Shown in pieces: positions 25,978 through 34,758 of a stretch of 64,000 nucleotides of DNA. This DNA is from JAIVJZ01 sp036386515 (GTDB taxonomy: Bacteria > Acidobacteriota > Blastocatellia > Pyrinomonadales > Pyrinomonadaceae). Position numbers and translations under genes: made by a program. Position 1 is the stretch's first letter. Every line of letters begins with the position of its first letter. The DNA is taken from NCBI GenBank assembly GCA_036386515.1, contig DASVVO010000075.1, forward strand, positions 25,317 through 89,316, written 5' to 3'. The notes under the pieces are model-generated. The model was given only the letters and a program-made list of their open reading frames with translations. It was not told the origin of the DNA and did no database searches.

Positions 25978-26427
25978 TTACTTGTTCTGCTGCGGCGACG
26001 ATTGCGGTTGCGCGTTGCCACCGGCTGCGTTCGTGTTTGCGTTCGTGTTCGCGGCGGGCGCGGTTGCTTCGCCGCCCGGCGTCGTCGTGCCGGATGCAGG
26101 CGCGGCCGTGTCCTGCGCGGGAGCAGCGGGAGCTACGGGCGACGCGGCCGGTTGCGCGGGGGCCGCATCCGATTCGCCGGAGACGACGGAGCGCGAACCC
26201 GTGACGATGGGCAGCGAGAGCACCAGCGCGACGAGCATAAAGAGCGCGGCGGCGATGATCGTGATCTTCGCGAGGATGGTCTGCGTGCCCCGAGGCCCGA
26301 AAGCCGTGCTTGAGACGGAACTCGTAAAGAGCGCGCCCGCGTCGGCCTTGCCCGGCTGCAAGAGCACGGCCACGACCAGCACGATGCACGACAGAATGAA
26401 TAGCCCGTATAAAAGATAAGTCAACAA
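25978..26427 (-). CDS. secG: Protein translocase subunit SecG with long low-complexity tail
   Basis: About 149 residues. Two membrane helices (LTYLLYGLFILSCIVLVVAVLLQ in parts; ITIIAAALFMLVALVLSL) flank the conserved loop QPGKADAGALFTSS..STAFGPRGTQTILAK, the SecG signature. A tail of about 70 Ala/Pro/Thr/Asn residues is longer than usual. The start is probably one of two adjacent TTG codons at 26427/26424, 8-11 bases after GAGG; a TTG at 26457 lies inside a hairpin and is less likely. Accessory subunit of the SecYEG channel. Confidence 0.92.
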   Translation of the reverse strand: MLTYLLYGLFILSCIVLVVAVLLQPGKADAGALFTSSVSSTAFGPRGTQTILAKITIIAAALFMLVALVLSLPIVTGSRSVVSGESDAAPAQPAASPVAPAAPAQDTAAPASGTTTPGGEATAPAANTNANTNAAGGNAQPQSSPQQNK

Positions 26428-26450
26428 AGCACGATCCTCGGTTCTAAAGA

Positions 26451-26533
26451 GTTTCAAGTTTCAGGTTCCAGGTTTCAAGACTGAATGTTGCTTAATTCTT
26501 TAACCTGAAACCTGAAACCTGAAACCTGAAACT
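26451..26533. repeat. Inverted heptamer hairpin, unit CCTGAAA/GTTTCAG
   Basis: Four 7-bp units of the GTTTCAG type (26451-26478, with single transitions) face four perfect CCTGAAA units (26504-26531) across a 25-base loop. It fills the tpiA-secG gap and ends next to the tpiA stop codon. Confidence 0.88.
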
Positions 26534-27291
26534 TACACATTGTAATGCACGATCTGCGCGAACGTCTCGGCATCCAGACTCGCGCCGCCGACGAGCGCGC
26601 CGTCTACGTCCGTCTGTTTCATCAGTCCGACGATGTTGTCCGGTTTGACCGAACCGCCGTAGAGGATGCGGAGCGCGTCGGCCAACTCCGGCGAATGCCT
26701 CTCCGCGAAAACGCGCCGGATAAACGCATGCATTTCCTGCGCTTGTTCCGGCGTCGCGGTGTGTCCGGTGCCGATAGCCCAGACCGGCTCATAGGCGATG
26801 ATGATACGGGCGAGGTCGGAGGATGTCAAACCGCGCAAGCCGCCTTCGACCTGCCCGCGCACCACCGATTCCGCGTTCCCCGATTCGCGCTGCGCCAGCG
26901 TCTCGCCGACGCACACGATCACCGTCAAACCCGACGCGAGCGCGGAGTGGGTCTTGAGATTGACGAAGGTGTCGGTCTCGAAATAGTGCTGCCGACGCTC
27001 CGAGTGGCCGACTATCACGTGCGTCGCGCCCACGTCCTTCAGCATGTCGGCCGCGATCTCGCCCGTGTGCGCGCTGTGCTTCATCTCGGTCGAGCAATCC
27101 TGCCCCGCGATGCGGATGTTCGACCCTTCCAGACGATCCGCGACGGTCTTGAGCGACGTGAAGGTCGGGGCGATGATCACCTCACAGTGATTCACGTTGG
27201 CGACGAGCGGGCGCAAACTGATCGCCGTCGCCACCGCATCGGCGACCAGTTTATACATCTTCCAATTTCCGGCAATAACAGGTTTTAGCAA
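26533..27291 (-). CDS. tpiA: Triosephosphate isomerase
   Basis: About 252 residues, the usual family length. Catalytic residues are all present: K11 in GNWKM, H96 in VIVGHSERR and E168 in AYEPVWAIGTG; the phosphate loop YGGSVKPDN is near the C-terminus. It interconverts dihydroxyacetone phosphate and glyceraldehyde 3-phosphate. The start is uncertain: the TTG at 27291 gives the conventional N-terminus, but no ribosome-binding site precedes it, and the next bases upstream belong to the heptamer hairpin. Third gene of gap-pgk-tpiA-secG. Confidence 0.95.
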   Translation of the reverse strand: MLKPVIAGNWKMYKLVADAVATAISLRPLVANVNHCEVIIAPTFTSLKTVADRLEGSNIRIAGQDCSTEMKHSAHTGEIAADMLKDVGATHVIVGHSERRQHYFETDTFVNLKTHSALASGLTVIVCVGETLAQRESGNAESVVRGQVEGGLRGLTSSDLARIIIAYEPVWAIGTGHTATPEQAQEMHAFIRRVFAERHSPELADALRILYGGSVKPDNIVGLMKQTDVDGALVGGASLDAETFAQIVHYNV

Positions 27292-27300
27292 TGCAATATA

Positions 27301-27382
27301 GGGATGAAGGATGAGGGATGAGGGATGAAACAAAGGCGGCTTTGCTTCTTCCTTTCATCCCTCATCCCTCATCCTTCATCCT
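27301..27382. repeat. Inverted heptamer hairpin, unit GGGATGA/AGGATGA
   Basis: Four units, GGGATGA, AGGATGA, GGGATGA, GGGATGA (27301-27328), face TCATCCC, TCATCCC, TCATCCT, TCATCCT (27355-27382); the arms pair almost perfectly over 28-30 bp with a 26-base loop. The right arm encodes the last residues and the TGA stop of pgk. Confidence 0.92.
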
Positions 27383-28583
27383 TTCTTTCGTTGAGTGCGG
27401 CGACGCCGGGCAATTCGTCGCCGGCGAGAAATTCCAGCGTCGCGCCGCCGCCGGTGGAGATGTGCGTGATGCGTTCGGCCACTCCGGCCTGCGTGATGGC
27501 GGCGACCGAATCGCCGCCGCCGACGATCACGGTCGCGCCCCTGTCCGCGGCTTCGGCCACGGCGCGCGCGACGCCGATCGTGCCCTCGTCGAATCCGAGT
27601 TCCTTTTCTTCAAAGACGCCCATCGGGCCGTTCCAGATGATCGTCCGCGCGTCGGCCAGAGCGCGCGTGAAGTGGGCGACGGTTTCGACGCCGATGTCCA
27701 GACCGACGAGACCGGCGTTGGTGAATTCGATGGGGATGGTTTTCTTGCTCTTGAGCGGTTCGTAACTGTCCACCACCTGATGATCCGTCGGGAGCAGGAG
27801 TTCGACGCCCGCCTGCGCCGCGCGTTCTTTAATGTCGCGCGCCGTCTGCAACTTGTCGTCTTCGACGAGCGACTTGCCGACCGTGAAGCCCTCGGCCTTG
27901 AAGAACGTGTAGGCCATCGCGCCGCCGATGAGCAGTTTGTCCACGCGCCGCTCGATGAGCGCTTCGATAACCGCGATCTTATCCGACACTTTCGCGCCGC
28001 CGAGGATGGCGACGAACGGGTGCTCCGGGTTGTTGATGACGCGCCCCAGGTAATCGAGTTCCTTTTGCATCAACAGACCGGCGGCGGCTTGTTTGACGTG
28101 CTTCGTGATCCCGGCCGTCGAAGCGTGCGCGCGGTGCGCCGCGCCGAAGGCGTCGTTGACGTAGAGGCCGTCGCACAAACTCGCCAACTCTTTTGCGAAG
28201 GCGTCGTCGTTCTGCTCCTCCTCCGCGTGGAAGCGCAGGTTTTCGAGCAGCAGCACGTCGCCGTCGGCGAGCGCGTCAACTTTCGCGCGCGCCGCCTCGC
28301 CCACACAATCTTCCGCGAACGCGACTTCCCTGCCGAGCAACTTCGAGAGGTGTGCGGCCACGGGGCGCAGGCTGTCCTTCTCCGTGCGCGCGCCCTTCGG
28401 CCTGCCCAGGTGCGACGCGAGAATCACGCGCGCGCCCTGCCCCGACGCGTACTCGATCGTCGGCTGCGCGCCCCGCACCCGCGTGTCGTCTTCCACCACG
28501 CCGTCCTCTAAAGGCACGTTGAAATCGACGCGGATGAACACGCGCCGCCCCTTCAAGTCGAGGTCTGTAATTGATAGCTTCAT
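27369..28583 (-). CDS. pgk: Phosphoglycerate kinase
   Basis: 404 residues. Family stretches include RVFIRVDFNVPLEDG at the N-terminus, VILASHLGRPKG, FLMQ-type substrate loop, ILGGAKVSDKIAVIE, WNGPMGVFE and GGGDSVAAI near the C-terminus. It makes ATP from 1,3-bisphosphoglycerate in glycolysis. The C-terminal KDEG and stop codon are supplied by the flanking heptamer hairpin. The ATG is preceded within a few bases by another hairpin arm with no recognisable ribosome-binding site. Confidence 0.97.
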   Translation of the reverse strand: MKLSITDLDLKGRRVFIRVDFNVPLEDGVVEDDTRVRGAQPTIEYASGQGARVILASHLGRPKGARTEKDSLRPVAAHLSKLLGREVAFAEDCVGEAARAKVDALADGDVLLLENLRFHAEEEQNDDAFAKELASLCDGLYVNDAFGAAHRAHASTAGITKHVKQAAAGLLMQKELDYLGRVINNPEHPFVAILGGAKVSDKIAVIEALIERRVDKLLIGGAMAYTFFKAEGFTVGKSLVEDDKLQTARDIKERAAQAGVELLLPTDHQVVDSYEPLKSKKTIPIEFTNAGLVGLDIGVETVAHFTRALADARTIIWNGPMGVFEEKELGFDEGTIGVARAVAEAADRGATVIVGGGDSVAAITQAGVAERITHISTGGGATLEFLAGDELPGVAALNERKDEG

Positions 28584-28587
28584 AAGC

Positions 28588-28671
28588 AGGTGATGGGTGA
28601 TAGGTGATGGGTGATAGGTGATAGGAAAGACAAGTTGTTCTACTTATCACCTATCACCCATCACTTATCAC
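28588..28671. repeat. Inverted heptamer hairpin, unit AGGTGAT/GGGTGAT
   Basis: Units AGGTGAT and GGGTGAT alternate five times (28588-28622) and face a partly matching arm of ATCACCT/ATCACCC/ATCACTT units (28641-28671); about 28 of 31 bases pair around a loop of about 15 bases. It fills the gap-pgk gap. Confidence 0.9.
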
Positions 28672-28675
28672 ACGC

Positions 28676-29683
28676 TTAAAGTCCTTTTTGCGCGATGAAC
28701 TTGATGAGGTCGCGGACGCGGCAGGAGTAGCCCCATTCGTTGTCGTACCACGAGAGCACTTTGACGAGGTTGCCGCCGATGACTTTGGTGTACTCGGCGT
28801 CCACGATGGACGAATAGGGGTTGCCGCGAAAATCGATCGAGACGAGCGGCTCGGTCGAGAAGGCGAGGATGCCTTGCAGTTCTTCGCCCGCCGCGTTCTT
28901 GAGCGCGGTGTTGACCTCTTCGGTCGTCGTCTGCTTTTCAACTTCCATCACCACGTCAACGAGCGAGACGTTCGGCGTCGGGACGCGCACGCTGATGCCG
29001 TCGAACTTTCCCTTGAGTTCTGGGAGGACGAGCGCGACGGCTTTGGCGGCTCCCGTCGAAGTCGGGATCATGGAGAGCGCGGCGGCGCGGGCGCGGCGCA
29101 AATCCTTGTGCGGCAGGTCGAGCAGTTGTTGGTCGTTCGTGTAGGAGTGAATGGTCGTCATCTGCGCCGACCTGATGCCGAAATTTTCGTGGATCACTTT
29201 GGCGACGGGCGCGAGGCAGTTGGTGGTGCAGGAGGCGTTCGAGATGACGTGGTGCGCCGCCGCGTCGTACTTGTCGCCGTTGACGCCGAGGACGATTGTG
29301 ATGTCCTCGTTCTTGGCGGGCGCGCTGATGATCACTTTCTTGACCGTGCCGCGCAGGTGTTTGCGCGCGTCCTCGGCATTGGTGAAGCGGCCGGTGGATT
29401 CGATGACGACTTCCGCGCCGACCGATTCCCAGTCGATCAACGCCGGGTCGCGCTCGGAGAAGACGCGCACTTCGTCGCCGTCCACGGTGATGCTGTTGTC
29501 GGTGGAAGTGATCTCCTGTTCGAGATTGCCGAGCACGGAGTCGTATTTCAAGAGGTGCGCGAGCGTCTTCGTGTCCGTGATGTCGTTGACGGCGACGAAG
29601 TCAATCTCTCTATCTCCGAGCGCGGTGCGCAGGATGTTGCGCCCGATGCGGCCGAAACCGTTGATGCCGACTTTCACTGCCAT
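28676..29683 (-). CDS. gap: Glyceraldehyde-3-phosphate dehydrogenase, type I
   Basis: 335 residues. The Rossmann start KVGINGFGRIGRNILR, the active-site SNASCTTNCLAP with C152, and the catalytic base H179 in TTIHSYTNDQ are all present; the C-terminal SWYDNEWGYSCRVRDLI is typical. It oxidises glyceraldehyde 3-phosphate with NAD(P) and phosphate. First gene of the glycolytic operon; GAGGAGG lies 10 bases before the ATG. Confidence 0.97.
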   Translation of the reverse strand: MAVKVGINGFGRIGRNILRTALGDREIDFVAVNDITDTKTLAHLLKYDSVLGNLEQEITSTDNSITVDGDEVRVFSERDPALIDWESVGAEVVIESTGRFTNAEDARKHLRGTVKKVIISAPAKNEDITIVLGVNGDKYDAAAHHVISNASCTTNCLAPVAKVIHENFGIRSAQMTTIHSYTNDQQLLDLPHKDLRRARAAALSMIPTSTGAAKAVALVLPELKGKFDGISVRVPTPNVSLVDVVMEVEKQTTTEEVNTALKNAAGEELQGILAFSTEPLVSIDFRGNPYSSIVDAEYTKVIGGNLVKVLSWYDNEWGYSCRVRDLIKFIAQKGL

Positions 29684-30188
29684 GTTAATCCAGCCTCCTC
29701 ACCAGCGTTATAAGTTTAAGTAGCGACGGGATACGTCCCGTTCGGGCGCGTGCGCCGGGCGTCGTGCGCGCGCACACGGCGCGCCCGGCCTCAATGCCTC
29801 AATGCTCGTGCTCTGATACGTGAAAATGATGTTGCAATATAAGATTGGCAAGATAATGCGCGCGCGCGGCGACTGTCAAGGAAGCCCGCACGCCGCGCGC
29901 TTTCTGCCCCGACCCGGCGGCGCGCGGCGTTTCGATATTGGGATGGCCGTGTGACGTTTTTGCGAATCGCGGCGGGCGAGCAGGCCGGTTCGGGCGGCGC
30001 GTGGGCGGCGAATCCGGCCGGTTCGGAGTGGCCTTCGAGTTGCTTTCACAGATACGTAATTTTGAAACTCCCCATGAACAGGTGTCGTAGTAGTGAACTG
30101 ACCTGCTCTGTTGAGTTTGAAGGTTTGCAGTAGACCCTGCCCGCAGTTGGAAGTGCAGCAACGTTACAGTCGAGGAGTTTCCGTTTTA
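29684..30188. other. 500-base divergent intergenic region, no gene seen
   Basis: It separates the divergent gap and TolC-like genes. It contains a short perfect hairpin ACGGGA-TACG-TCCCGT near 29725, a GC-rich imperfect palindrome around 29745-29790, and a weak minus-strand promoter candidate near 29851-29879 (TTGACA, 17 bases, TTATCT). Small ORFs here have no coding character. Confidence 0.5.
29851..29879 (-). promoter_or_regulatory. Possible promoter of the gap operon
   Basis: On the minus strand a perfect TTGACA is followed after 17 bases by TTATCT, a poor -10 box. About 170 bases upstream of the gap ATG. Confidence 0.35.
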
Positions 30189-32261
30189 ATGCTTAGTAAA
30201 CGCATGCGTTCAACCTTGCAGACCGCCGCGATGTGGATGGCGACCTGCGCCGTCGTGCTGGCGCAGACGCCCGCGCCGTCCCAGCCGACCCCGGCGCAGC
30301 GCGACGCGACGCGGCCTCCGGGAGCGGAGCAACGGCAGACCGTCCCCGATCAATCGCGCCCGCGCCCCTCCGACCCGACCGCGCCCCCGGCCACGCAGCG
30401 CACCTCGCCGCAGACGCCGCCGGGCACGACCGACCCCGCGCGCCGCCCCACCAACCCGGCCGTCGCGCCCGCCCAGCCGCAGACGCCCGGCGTGATTGCG
30501 CCCCAGACCTCGCCGCTGCCCGATGCCTCGCCGCTGCCCGGCGCATCGCCTTTGCCGTCCGATGCGACGACGAATGATCCCGTGTTCCCACTGGCCGAGC
30601 GTCGCCCCGTGCCGCCGATCCCGTCGCTCGTGCGCCTCGGCGTGCAGAGCAGCAACACCATCGCGCTCACGCTCAACGAAGCGATCCGCCGCGCGCTCGC
30701 CAACAACAACGAGATCGAAGTGGCGCGCAACGACGTGCGCTACGCCGAATCGATCCTGCGCGGCCTGGAGGGCGTCTACGACCCGGTGCTCCAGTTCAGA
30801 CCCGAAATCGACAATTCCGTCCGCCCCGTCATCAACATCTTCGGCGGCGCGGATCAGTCCGGCACGGTCTCCACCACCGACTACAACAACAACCTCTCGG
30901 CCACGAAGCAGTTCGCCAAAGGCGGCGGCAACTACTCTTACTTTTTCAACAACACGCGTGAGAAGACGAGCGCGAGCAACACGACGCTGAATCCCTTCTA
31001 CTCGGCGAGTCAGGGCATCCAGTTCACGCAGCCCCTGTTTCGCAACCGCTCGATCGACCGCAACCGGCAGCAGATTCGCGTCCAGCGCAAGCGCGTCGAA
31101 CAATCCGACGCGGACTTCCGCATCCGCACCATCGGCGTCATCTCCAACGTGCAGCGCGTCTACTGGGATTTGGTGTTCGCCCTGCGCGATGAGCAGAACC
31201 AGATCGCCAACCTGAATCTGGCGCGCGAGAATTTTCGCCGCACCGAGGCCAGCGTGGCCGCGGGCGCGTCCGCCCCGCTCGAACGCGCCGAGGTGCAGAC
31301 CGAACTCTCGAACCGCGAAGCCTCGCTCCTGATCGCGTCGCAAAACGTCTCCATCGCCGAGAACAATCTCAAGCAACTCATCCTGCGCGACCCGCTCGCG
31401 CCGGAATGGTCGGCCGCGCTCGTCCCGACCGACGAACCCGCGTTCGACGAAACGCCCGTTAATCTCAACGACGCGCTCACCGAAGCGCGCGCCAACCGCC
31501 CCGAGTTGCGCCGCCTGAAACTTCAGGAAGAGATCAACAACATAGACATCCAGTTTTTCAAAAACCAGACGAAGCCCGTCGTCGATCTGACCGGCACGTT
31601 CTCCACGACCGGCCTCGCCGGTTCGCGGCAGACGATACCGGGGTCGGGCGCGTCCGGGCCGCTCATCGGCGGCGACCCCAACACGGACGCCGCCGCGTTC
31701 CTGCTGCGCCAGCTCCGGCTCAATAATCTGGTCGTCGAGCCGATCCCGCAGGTCACGCAGACCGCGCCCGCCCCGCCCCCTTTTCTCATCGGCGGCTACG
31801 GGCAGACCTTGCAGAACCTGTTCGGCTTCAAAACCCGCAACCTGATCGCCGGCGTCACGATCCAACTGCCCCTGCGCAACCGCACGGCCGAAGCGAATCT
31901 GGCCGGTGCGCGCATCCAGAAGGATCAACTCGTCGCCTCGATGCGTTCGCAGGAGCAGGGCGTGGAGGTCGAAGTGCGTAACGCCGCTCAGGCCGTCGAG
32001 ACGGCGCGGCGGCGCGTGCTCTCCGCGCGCCAGGCGCGCGAGAATGCCGAACTCCAACTCACGGGCGAGCAACGCCTCTATCAAGTCGGGCGTTCGACGA
32101 CCTTCCTCCTGTTCCAGCGCGAGAACCAACTCGTCAACGCGCGCAACCAGGAACTCCGCGCCGAGACCGACTACAACAAGGCTCTCGCCGAACTACAGCG
32201 CGCCACCTCGACGACCCTGCGCGCCAATAACGTGATCGTCGAAACGCCGACGATGCAATAA
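30189..32261 (+). CDS. TolC-family outer-membrane efflux protein
   Basis: 690 residues from the ATG at 30189, with GAGGAG about 11 bases upstream; an earlier in-frame ATG gives no signal peptide. A signal sequence (QTAAMWMATCAVVLAQ) is followed by a Pro-rich stretch of about 110 residues, longer than normal. Then comes the outer-membrane efflux protein repeat structure: LTLNEAIRRALANNNEIEVARNDVRYAES (in parts), alternating helices with coiled-coil heptads, and a second repeat LNDALTEARANRPELRRLK. A trimeric outer-membrane channel is expected. No inner-membrane pump partner is adjacent. A hairpin terminator follows. Confidence 0.88.
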   Translation: MLSKRMRSTLQTAAMWMATCAVVLAQTPAPSQPTPAQRDATRPPGAEQRQTVPDQSRPRPSDPTAPPATQRTSPQTPPGTTDPARRPTNPAVAPAQPQTPGVIAPQTSPLPDASPLPGASPLPSDATTNDPVFPLAERRPVPPIPSLVRLGVQSSNTIALTLNEAIRRALANNNEIEVARNDVRYAESILRGLEGVYDPVLQFRPEIDNSVRPVINIFGGADQSGTVSTTDYNNNLSATKQFAKGGGNYSYFFNNTREKTSASNTTLNPFYSASQGIQFTQPLFRNRSIDRNRQQIRVQRKRVEQSDADFRIRTIGVISNVQRVYWDLVFALRDEQNQIANLNLARENFRRTEASVAAGASAPLERAEVQTELSNREASLLIASQNVSIAENNLKQLILRDPLAPEWSAALVPTDEPAFDETPVNLNDALTEARANRPELRRLKLQEEINNIDIQFFKNQTKPVVDLTGTFSTTGLAGSRQTIPGSGASGPLIGGDPNTDAAAFLLRQLRLNNLVVEPIPQVTQTAPAPPPFLIGGYGQTLQNLFGFKTRNLIAGVTIQLPLRNRTAEANLAGARIQKDQLVASMRSQEQGVEVEVRNAAQAVETARRRVLSARQARENAELQLTGEQRLYQVGRSTTFLLFQRENQLVNARNQELRAETDYNKALAELQRATSTTLRANNVIVETPTMQ

Positions 32262-32307
32262 AAATTTGCCGTCGCTCCTACGATGGCGGCGACAACCGAC
32301 CGGCGCG

Positions 32308-32365
32308 TGGCCGGGCGACTCTTGAAGAACCCTGTTCTCAAGCCTCGCCCGGCCATTAGCTTTTC
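32308..32365 (+). terminator. Terminator after the TolC-like gene
   Basis: TGGCCGGGCGA (32308-32318) pairs perfectly with TCGCCCGGCCA (32345-32355), with an inner CTTGA/TCAAG pairing in the loop, and is followed by TTAGCTTTTC. Confidence 0.7.
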
Positions 32366-32483
32366 CCGCCCGCGCCCGCTCGCGCGCATGGCTCAAGGTT
32401 GACGCTTCCCCGCCCCTCTTCGTATCCTCCACACGAACACGACGAAGTCACGTCCCTTTCAACCCGCGCCGACGTTCACCGAC

Positions 32484-33287
32484 TTGAAGACCACCGCCAC
32501 GATCATCACTTTCAACGAAGCGGAGCACATCCGCGCGGCGTGCGAGTCCGTCAGTTGGGCGGACGAGATTCTCGTCGTTGACGCTGATTCCACGGACGCG
32601 ACGCGCGAACTGGCCGCCGCGTGCGGCGCGCGCGTCATCCGCCGCGCGTGGCCGGGCTTCGCCGCGCAGAAGCAGTTCGCCGCCGAGTCCGCCCGCCACG
32701 ATTGGATATTCAGCCTCGACGCAGACGAGCGCGTGTCGCCCGAACTGCGCGCCATCGTCGAAGACCTGCTCTACACCGCCGACGACCAACTCGCCGACGG
32801 CTATCGCATCGCGCGTCGCTCCTTCTACATGGATCGCTGGATTCGCGGCGGCGGCTGGTATCCAGATCACCAGTTGCGCTTTTATCGACGCACGCGCGGC
32901 CGCTGGGCGGGCGCACACGTCCACGAGTCGGTGCGGATGGACGAGGGCGCGCGCGTCGAGACGCTGCGGGGCGGCGACCTGCTCCACTACACCGGCCGCG
33001 ATGCCGCCTATCACCATCGCATGATCGGCGAACGCTACGCCCCGCTCGCCGCCCGCCAGATGTTCGAGGCGGGCAAGCGCGCCACGGCCTGGCGCGTCGG
33101 CCTCTCCGCCCCGGCCGCTTTCGCGCGCAGCTATCTCCTCAAGGGCGGCTTTCGCGACGGCTTCCCCGGCTACTGCATCGCGCGCTTCGCCGCGCACCAC
33201 GCTTTTCTCAAAAATTTATTATTGTGGGAGATGGGACGGAAACAGGGGACGGTGGACGAAGGACGGAGATTAACCGCCGACGAGTAG
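32484..33287 (+). CDS. Glycosyltransferase family 2 (WaaE/KdtX-like)
   Basis: 267 residues. The GT-A start TIITFNEAEHIRAACESVSWADEILVVDADSTD and the FSLDADERVSPEL motif, which holds the metal- and sugar-nucleotide-binding acids, match the LPS-core beta-glucosyltransferase group. RGGGWYPDHQLRFYRR is also typical. It probably adds a sugar to a cell-surface glycolipid at the inner membrane. The start is TTG with no clear ribosome-binding site. The last 17 codons read through a one-armed run of 7-bp-periodic sequence (near 33240-33275), so the native C-terminus may be shorter. Confidence 0.85.
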   Translation: MKTTATIITFNEAEHIRAACESVSWADEILVVDADSTDATRELAAACGARVIRRAWPGFAAQKQFAAESARHDWIFSLDADERVSPELRAIVEDLLYTADDQLADGYRIARRSFYMDRWIRGGGWYPDHQLRFYRRTRGRWAGAHVHESVRMDEGARVETLRGGDLLHYTGRDAAYHHRMIGERYAPLAARQMFEAGKRATAWRVGLSAPAAFARSYLLKGGFRDGFPGYCIARFAAHHAFLKNLLLWEMGRKQGTVDEGRRLTADE

Positions 33288-33296
33288 CGGTCGTTT

Positions 33297-34601
33297 TCAG
33301 TCCGCTGTTTTAACCAACCTCTGACCTTTCAACTCCGACCCCGGTTCTATCCGCAGGCTGTTCGGCGGGAGCAACTGGCGGCGCACCTTTGCGTCGAGGA
33401 TGGGCGCGGGCTGGTGGCCGTTGACCGTCTCGGCGAGGAGTTGGTCGGCCATCTGCTTGTGCTCCCAGATGCGGTTGCCCTGCGCGAGGATGGCGAACAG
33501 GATCGGCTCGCTGTCTTTGGTGAACACGACTCCCGCGAGATTCGACATGCCGCCGTCGGTCGTCGTCAGCGTGCCGGTCTTGCCGACGAGCGAACACTCG
33601 AAGCCCGTGCCTTCCATGCGGCGGCGCACCGTGCCCCAGTCGCAGCCCGCGACGGGCAAGAGGTCTTCCGCTTTGAGTCCGTGCCGCCCGGCCTCTTCGA
33701 GCAAGGCTTTGATGACGACGAGCACGCCGCGCGGCGTCATGCGGTTGTTATACAAGCCCGACGCCGTTTCCAGCGACACTTGTTCCGGCGGCAGTTTCAA
33801 CTCCTCGACGAGCAAACGCACGATGGCCTGCGGGCCGCCGAGAAACGCGCCGAGCCGGTCGGCCACGAAGTTGTTCGAGTGCGCGTTCATGTAGAGCAGA
33901 ATTTCGCGCAGCGGGTTCGAAGAGAGCGCGAACAACTCAGTGCCCCGCGCTTCCTCCATCCCCGTCCCCGACTGTTTGAGTTGCATCACGCGCGCCGCGT
34001 ATTCCGCAGACTCTTCCGCCCGCTCGTTGAAGTTGAAGGAGAAACCCGGCGCGGCGAGTATCTTGCCCTTCACGCGCGTCACGCCGCGCGCGCGCAATTC
34101 CTTCGCGATCAGATTCGCCGAGGCGTCGCCGAAGGACGGGTCGTTGCCCGCGAGGTAGAGATTGCCGTCGAGCACGCCCGCAGCGTCAACTTCGCCGTCG
34201 GCGTAGACGCGGGTGGTGAAACGATAATCGGGGCTGAGTCTTTTGAGCGCGGCGAGCGTCACGGTCAGTTTGGCGAGCGAGGCGGGGTTGAAGGTCGTGT
34301 CGGCGTTGTGCGAGGCGAAGACGCGGCGGCCGTCGAGAGTCTGGATCAGGACGCCGTGCCGCTCCGGTTCTTCGCCGCGCGCGCCGTACCATTGCGCCAC
34401 GTCGTACTGCGGCACGATGGGCTGGCGCATCTCCGCCTCGAAGGCGGGCGGCGGTTCTTTGCCGAGCGAGGTCTGCACGGCGGCGGCCATGTCGTGCCCC
34501 GCCCGCCTGACCATCGTCAGCGAATAGGGGACGAAAGTGAGGACGGCGACGATGATCACGCCGACGCCCGCCACCGCGATGATTGGTCTGCGCGAATTCA
34601 T
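33297..34601 (-). CDS. dacB: D-alanyl-D-alanine carboxypeptidase, PBP4 (S13) family
   Basis: 434 residues. One N-terminal membrane anchor (IIAVAGVGVIIVAVLTFVPY) places the domain in the periplasm. The three penicillin-binding motifs are present: S108-L-A-K111, S242-N-N244 and K341-T-G343. The S13 insertion between the first two is shorter than in E. coli PBP4. It trims or cleaves peptidoglycan cross-links. It is convergent with the glycosyltransferase gene, nine bases apart, and divergent from the prepilin peptidase gene. Confidence 0.9.
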   Translation of the reverse strand: MNSRRPIIAVAGVGVIIVAVLTFVPYSLTMVRRAGHDMAAAVQTSLGKEPPPAFEAEMRQPIVPQYDVAQWYGARGEEPERHGVLIQTLDGRRVFASHNADTTFNPASLAKLTVTLAALKRLSPDYRFTTRVYADGEVDAAGVLDGNLYLAGNDPSFGDASANLIAKELRARGVTRVKGKILAAPGFSFNFNERAEESAEYAARVMQLKQSGTGMEEARGTELFALSSNPLREILLYMNAHSNNFVADRLGAFLGGPQAIVRLLVEELKLPPEQVSLETASGLYNNRMTPRGVLVVIKALLEEAGRHGLKAEDLLPVAGCDWGTVRRRMEGTGFECSLVGKTGTLTTTDGGMSNLAGVVFTKDSEPILFAILAQGNRIWEHKQMADQLLAETVNGHQPAPILDAKVRRQLLPPNSLRIEPGSELKGQRLVKTAD

Positions 34602-34758
34602 GCGCGTTCCTTTCCCTGGAGTTCGTTGTAAAAATTTAGGTCTTTCGCAAACCCCTGCGAACCTTTAATATGCTTAAAGTTCGATGCGGGCGTCAAGCAC
34701 GCCGGTCAACCCCGGCCGCAACTTCCCGGCGCGCCTGCGCGCGAATGACTCTGACAGG

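Noticed and set aside
29951..30133. Small ORF in the gap-TolC intergenic region
   Set aside because: No ribosome-binding site, no conserved-looking feature and mixed composition.
30210..32129. 639-codon open frame opposite the TolC-like gene
   Set aside because: Shadow of GC-rich codons without motifs or a ribosome-binding site.
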